The position numbers were made by a program, and so were the translations under genes. Of a stretch of 64,000 nucleotides of DNA, positions 61,200-64,000 are shown in pieces. Each line of letters begins with the position of its first letter. Positions within the stretch are counted from its first letter, which is position 1. The stretch covers positions 310,001 through 374,000 of the forward strand of contig NZ_JAJQQS010000005.1 of NCBI RefSeq assembly GCF_021228125.1. Reading direction: 5' to 3'. The stretch comes from Streptomyces albireticuli. GTDB taxonomy: Bacteria; Actinomycetota; Actinomycetes; Streptomycetales; Streptomycetaceae. Under the pieces are notes generated by a model, which was not told the DNA's origin, ran no database searches, and saw nothing but the letters and a program-made list of their open reading frames with translations.

Positions 61200-61993
61200 C
61201 GAAGAAGGCGAACCAGGGGCAGCGGCCGGGCACCCCGGCCGAATGGCGGGAGCTCCTCAAGAACGGCTACGAGTACCCGGAGGAGATCGAGGCGCTCGGC
61301 AAGCGCCGGGTGCGCCGTCGCGTCCGCAAGGCGTACCGGCAGGAGCAGCGCGAGGAGGCCCGGCGTCACCTGGCGGAGGAGCGCCGCCGCGAGCCGGTGA
61401 CGCCCGGCGGCGCGATCGTGGTGATCGTCGGCATCCTGGCGCTCGGCGCGGCGGTCTCCCACTGGTGGCCGGACCGGGGCGGCGCCCCGGCGACCGTGGT
61501 CCGCGCGGGCTCCGGCGACCGCACGGAGGAGCCCGGCGCCGCGGGCACCCCGTCCGCGCCCCCCACGCCCTCGGCACCGGCCTCGCCGGCGCCGGTGGCC
61601 GACCTCAGCACGCCCGAGCGGACGGCCGAGGGGTGGGCCCGCGCGTACCTCACGCGCAACCCGCCCGTCGACAAGAAGCACTCGGCCTCGGTCGGGCGCG
61701 CCGCCCCCTGGATGACGGAGTCACTGACCGAGAACCTGACGCGGTTCGAGGACCAGGCGTGGGGGCGGCTGGTCTCCAACGGCGGCGTCTCCACGGTGAA
61801 GCGGGTCTCCGTCGCCGCCTCCGACGACGAGCGGACGCGGCTCCAGGCCGACACCCCGGCGCGGGTGTGGCGCAAGGTCACCGTGGAGGTCGACGTCGCC
61901 GGTTACACGAAGTACAGCGAGAACACGGTCCTCCAGGCCGAGATCGTGCGCAGCGGCGGCTCCTGGCGCGTGAGCAAGGTCCTGGGGGTCTGA
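61196..61993 (+). CDS. Second TcpC/VirB8-like single-TM protein
   Basis: 265 residues: a basic cytoplasmic N-terminus with RRVRRRVRKAYRQEQREEARR, one TM (about 70-88, GGAIVVIVGILALGAAV), a Pro/Ala/Ser linker and an NTF2-like domain (about 135-265, with ERTAEGWARAYL and a C-terminal GSWRVSKVL). This resembles the outer half of TcpC and may form a heteromeric ring with the protein at 54394. GTG 61196 overlaps the upstream stop. Confidence 0.75.
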   Translation: MTKKANQGQRPGTPAEWRELLKNGYEYPEEIEALGKRRVRRRVRKAYRQEQREEARRHLAEERRREPVTPGGAIVVIVGILALGAAVSHWWPDRGGAPATVVRAGSGDRTEEPGAAGTPSAPPTPSAPASPAPVADLSTPERTAEGWARAYLTRNPPVDKKHSASVGRAAPWMTESLTENLTRFEDQAWGRLVSNGGVSTVKRVSVAASDDERTRLQADTPARVWRKVTVEVDVAGYTKYSENTVLQAEIVRSGGSWRVSKVLGV

Positions 61994-61997
61994 ACCG

Positions 61998-63230
61998 GTG
62001 GATTCACGTCAGGTCATGGCCCTGGCGGCGGGTGCCGCGCGCCGGGGCCTGGCCCTCAAGGTCGGCCTGCCGCTGGTGGCGGCGCTCATGGCCTTCCTCA
62101 TCCTGGTGGGCATGATGGCCGGCTTCGGCGGCGGGAGCGCCTCCGCGGCCGGCTGCGAGCAGCCCGGCCTGCCCGCGGACGACGGGGAGTACGGCGACGG
62201 GCGGTCCGGCGGGGACGAGACGGGCGGTGCGGGCAAGGAACTCCGGGCGAGGCAGGTCGCCCATGCCAAGATCATCGACGAGGTGGCCAAGGAGGGGAAG
62301 CTGCCGGGGCGGGCGACGCTGATCGCGCTGATGACCGGTCTCGCGGAGTCGCAGCTGGAGAACCTCAAGGGCGGCGACCGGGACTCGGTCGGCATCTTCC
62401 AGCAGCGCCCCTCGACGGGCTGGGGCACCCCGGCGCAGATCAACGACATCAAGTACTCGACCCGTATGTTCCTGTTCGGCGGCGACAGCGGCGACCCTCC
62501 CGGCCTGACCGACATCGCCTGGGAGAACCTGTCGCTGAACGACGCCGCCCAGAAGGTGCAGCGGTCCGGCTTCCCCAACGCCTACGGACCGAAGGAGACC
62601 CAGGCCCGCAGCATCGCCCGGGAAGCCGGCATCGACCTGGAACGGGCCGGCGAGAACCACCCCGCGCAGCCGGGCAGGAACGGCTCCAACGGCGGTGGCG
62701 GCGACCGTAAGGACGACGGCAAGGGGGACAAGGACCCCGACGAGCCGCAGGACTGCGAGCAGCGGGGCTCAGGGGAGCCGGGCAAGCCGGGGGAGCCCTT
62801 CCACGACGGCAACGCGGGCTGGCCGAACGGGGTCAAGAACCCGCTCTCGACCGCCGACGCGATCCGTAAGGCGCGCGCGGAGGCCGACAGCCACCGGTCG
62901 CAGTGGTACCAGAAGTGCCTGGCCTTCACCTCGATCATGTACGGCTGGAGCTTCTCCGGCACGAACTACGCCATCGACCACTACCAGGTGGAGATGCCGA
63001 AGGACATGCGGCACGACGGCGACCGTAACCCGCCCCCCGGCGCCCTGATGTTCTGGGACACCGGACACCGGGCCGGGCACGTCGCGATCTACCTCGGCGA
63101 CGGCAAGATCGCGTCCAACGACATCGTGACGCCGGGCGAGATCTCGGTCGTCCCGGCCACCGACATCGAGACCAAATGGCGAGCGAAGTACCTGGGCTGG
63201 TCACCCCCCTACTACCCCAAGGGGGGCTGA
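61998..63230 (+). CDS. Bifunctional peptidoglycan hydrolase, VirB1/TcpG-like
   Basis: 410 residues: one TM/signal anchor (about 22-42), a lysozyme/transglycosylase-like domain (about 85-215; candidate catalytic Glu117 in LAESQLENL, with GIFQQRP following), a charged Gly/Asp linker (about 220-270), and a C-terminal NlpC/P60-like peptidase domain with Cys307 (WYQKCLAF) and His361 (AGHVAIYLGDG). It would cut glycan and peptide to open the wall for the secretion channel, the role of VirB1 and TcpG. GTG 61998 starts 4 nt after the upstream stop. Confidence 0.85.
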   Translation: MDSRQVMALAAGAARRGLALKVGLPLVAALMAFLILVGMMAGFGGGSASAAGCEQPGLPADDGEYGDGRSGGDETGGAGKELRARQVAHAKIIDEVAKEGKLPGRATLIALMTGLAESQLENLKGGDRDSVGIFQQRPSTGWGTPAQINDIKYSTRMFLFGGDSGDPPGLTDIAWENLSLNDAAQKVQRSGFPNAYGPKETQARSIAREAGIDLERAGENHPAQPGRNGSNGGGGDRKDDGKGDKDPDEPQDCEQRGSGEPGKPGEPFHDGNAGWPNGVKNPLSTADAIRKARAEADSHRSQWYQKCLAFTSIMYGWSFSGTNYAIDHYQVEMPKDMRHDGDRNPPPGALMFWDTGHRAGHVAIYLGDGKIASNDIVTPGEISVVPATDIETKWRAKYLGWSPPYYPKGG

Positions 63231-63328
63231 TCCGGGTCATCATTGCCGGGGACCGCGGCCCGCGCCGCCGCGGGCCCCGGCCGGCCGGCGGGAAACAGCG
63301 GTAAGTGGCGGTAAGTGAAGGATTGACC

Positions 63329-64000
63329 ATGCCTGTGGTGACGGACCCCGACTCGGTGCCCCTGACGCCCGTGTACACCATCGTGATCAGCGCGGCGGGT
63401 GAGGCGACCATCGAAGGGGAGCCGGTCGACCCGCTGCCCGGTCAGGACGCCCGGACGTCGGCGCTGGCGGACATCCGGGTGCGGGCGGCGCGGCGCGGTC
63501 ACCCGATACGCATCAACGCCAAGGAGCCGGACGGCTCGGTGTGGCCGCTGATAGTGGACCACGACGGGGCGGTGACACCGCTGGGGGCGCCGCACCCGGT
63601 GCCGGTGCCGCCACCGGCCGAGCCGGTGCGGCGTGTGGTGGAGCCCGAACGGCCGGTGGAGGCTGTGCGGCCGGTGGAGCCCGTACGTGCCGAGGCGCCC
63701 GGGTACGCGGAGGCGCCCGTACCGCCGCCGGGTCCGGCACCGGTGGCGGCCTTCGCGCCCGCGCCCGTCGCCGTACCCGCGCCCGTGGCGGAGCCCGCCC
63801 CCGCGTCCATACCCCTGGCGGAGCCCGCCCCCGCCCCTCCCGTCTCTTTCGACGCTTACGTACCTCCCGCCCCGCCCGTCACCTCGCCCAAGCCGCCCGT
63901 CGACTGGCGGGAGCCCCTCCCCGCCCGCCACGCCCCCGCCTTCGCGCGCATCGTCGCGGCCGAGCTGCGCGGTGACCTGGCCGCCGCGGCCGTCGCGGCG
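63329..64000 (+). CDS. Hypothetical Pro-rich protein (3' end outside window)
   Basis: 224 codons are open to the window edge. The N-terminal domain (about 1-85) has a strand-rich start (VYTIVISAAGEATIEGEPV), an Arg-rich helix (ALADIRVRAARRGHPIRI) and WPLIVDHDGAVTPLG. It is followed by a Pro/Val/Ala/Glu low-complexity region (about 88-195), and the visible end becomes ordered again (FARIVAAELRGDLAAAAVAA). ATG 63329 has GAAGGA 6 nt upstream. I do not recognise it. It is likely a cytoplasmic component of the secretion-like locus because it follows it on the same strand. Confidence 0.7.
   Translation, partial: MPVVTDPDSVPLTPVYTIVISAAGEATIEGEPVDPLPGQDARTSALADIRVRAARRGHPIRINAKEPDGSVWPLIVDHDGAVTPLGAPHPVPVPPPAEPVRRVVEPERPVEAVRPVEPVRAEAPGYAEAPVPPPGPAPVAAFAPAPVAVPAPVAEPAPASIPLAEPAPAPPVSFDAYVPPAPPVTSPKPPVDWREPLPARHAPAFARIVAAELRGDLAAAAVAA

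Noticed and set aside
48965..64000. Integrative conjugative element or plasmid insertion
   Set aside because: No integrase, relaxase, replication gene, tRNA or att-like direct repeat is visible, and base composition matches the neighbourhood; treated as a secretion-like chromosomal locus, with the downstream edge unseen.
1..64000. tRNA or rRNA genes
   Set aside because: No cloverleaf with GGTTCGAATCC-type arm or rRNA signature was recognised on either strand by reading; a tRNAscan run would settle it.

Overview
The window is a very GC-rich actinobacterial chromosome segment, almost certainly Streptomyces. Supporting signs are branched-chain keto-acid dehydrogenase genes, two rodlin-like surface proteins, a SpoIIE-type phosphatase with an anti-sigma-like kinase domain, a TTA (bldA-type) codon in one accessory gene, many GTG starts, ATGA/GTGA overlaps and leaderless promoters. 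No tRNA, rRNA, CRISPR array, integrase or transposase gene was seen.

Layout. (1) 1-6.7 kb: the 3' part of a bkd operon (E1alpha-E1beta-E2), a TetR-type palindrome, a terminator, an XRE/MmyB regulator, then a coupled GntR-MFS pair. (2) 6.7-24.2 kb: housekeeping core with a mycothiol-dependent isomerase-family protein, a nitrilase, a thioredoxin/NHL protein, a lipoprotein, an M18 aminopeptidase, a FadE5-like acyl-CoA dehydrogenase, a serine protease, pirin, the PAS/GAF/SpoIIE phosphatase, aspS, an orphan receiver-like protein and metG. (3) 24.2-36.3 kb: small DUF proteins, a TetR/membrane-protein pair around a 36-bp palindrome, a ricin-plus-hemopexin lectin-like protein with a TTA codon, a two-component system, a TerF-like VWA protein, a carotenoid oxygenase, a GNAT, an esterase and a TetR. 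(4) 36.7-38 kb: two tandem rodlin-like genes with His/Gly-rich tails. (5) 38-46.1 kb: a redox island (flavin monooxygenase, three SDRs, AtaL-like protein, Tat-exported bicovalent-FAD oxidase, MFS pump) with no scaffold-building enzyme in view. (6) 46.5-48.8 kb: a YhgE/Pip-like membrane protein whose 3' end is supplied by a repeat element, and a LuxR-type regulator. (7) 49-64 kb: a type IV secretion-like locus.

The most interesting part is region 7. A VirD4-type coupling ATPase, a TcpC/TcpD/TcpE/VirB4(TcpF)/VirB6(TcpH) set, a second TcpC-like protein and a VirB1/TcpG-like wall hydrolase surround two tandem gene pairs. Each pair is an uncharacterised partner domain followed by a protein with the motif order of a RelA/SpoT-type nucleotide pyrophosphokinase. 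In the first pair the partner domain is fused to DUF4913. No relaxase or integrase is visible, so the locus looks more like an effector-delivery or toxin-antitoxin arrangement than a classical conjugative element. This function is inferred.

A dispersed palindromic repeat family (hairpin core TCCTCAAGCGCCGGACGGGC, related outer modules) occurs at 30.13, 45.09 and 47.49 kb, with a degenerate relative at 10.46 kb, always at gene 3' ends.
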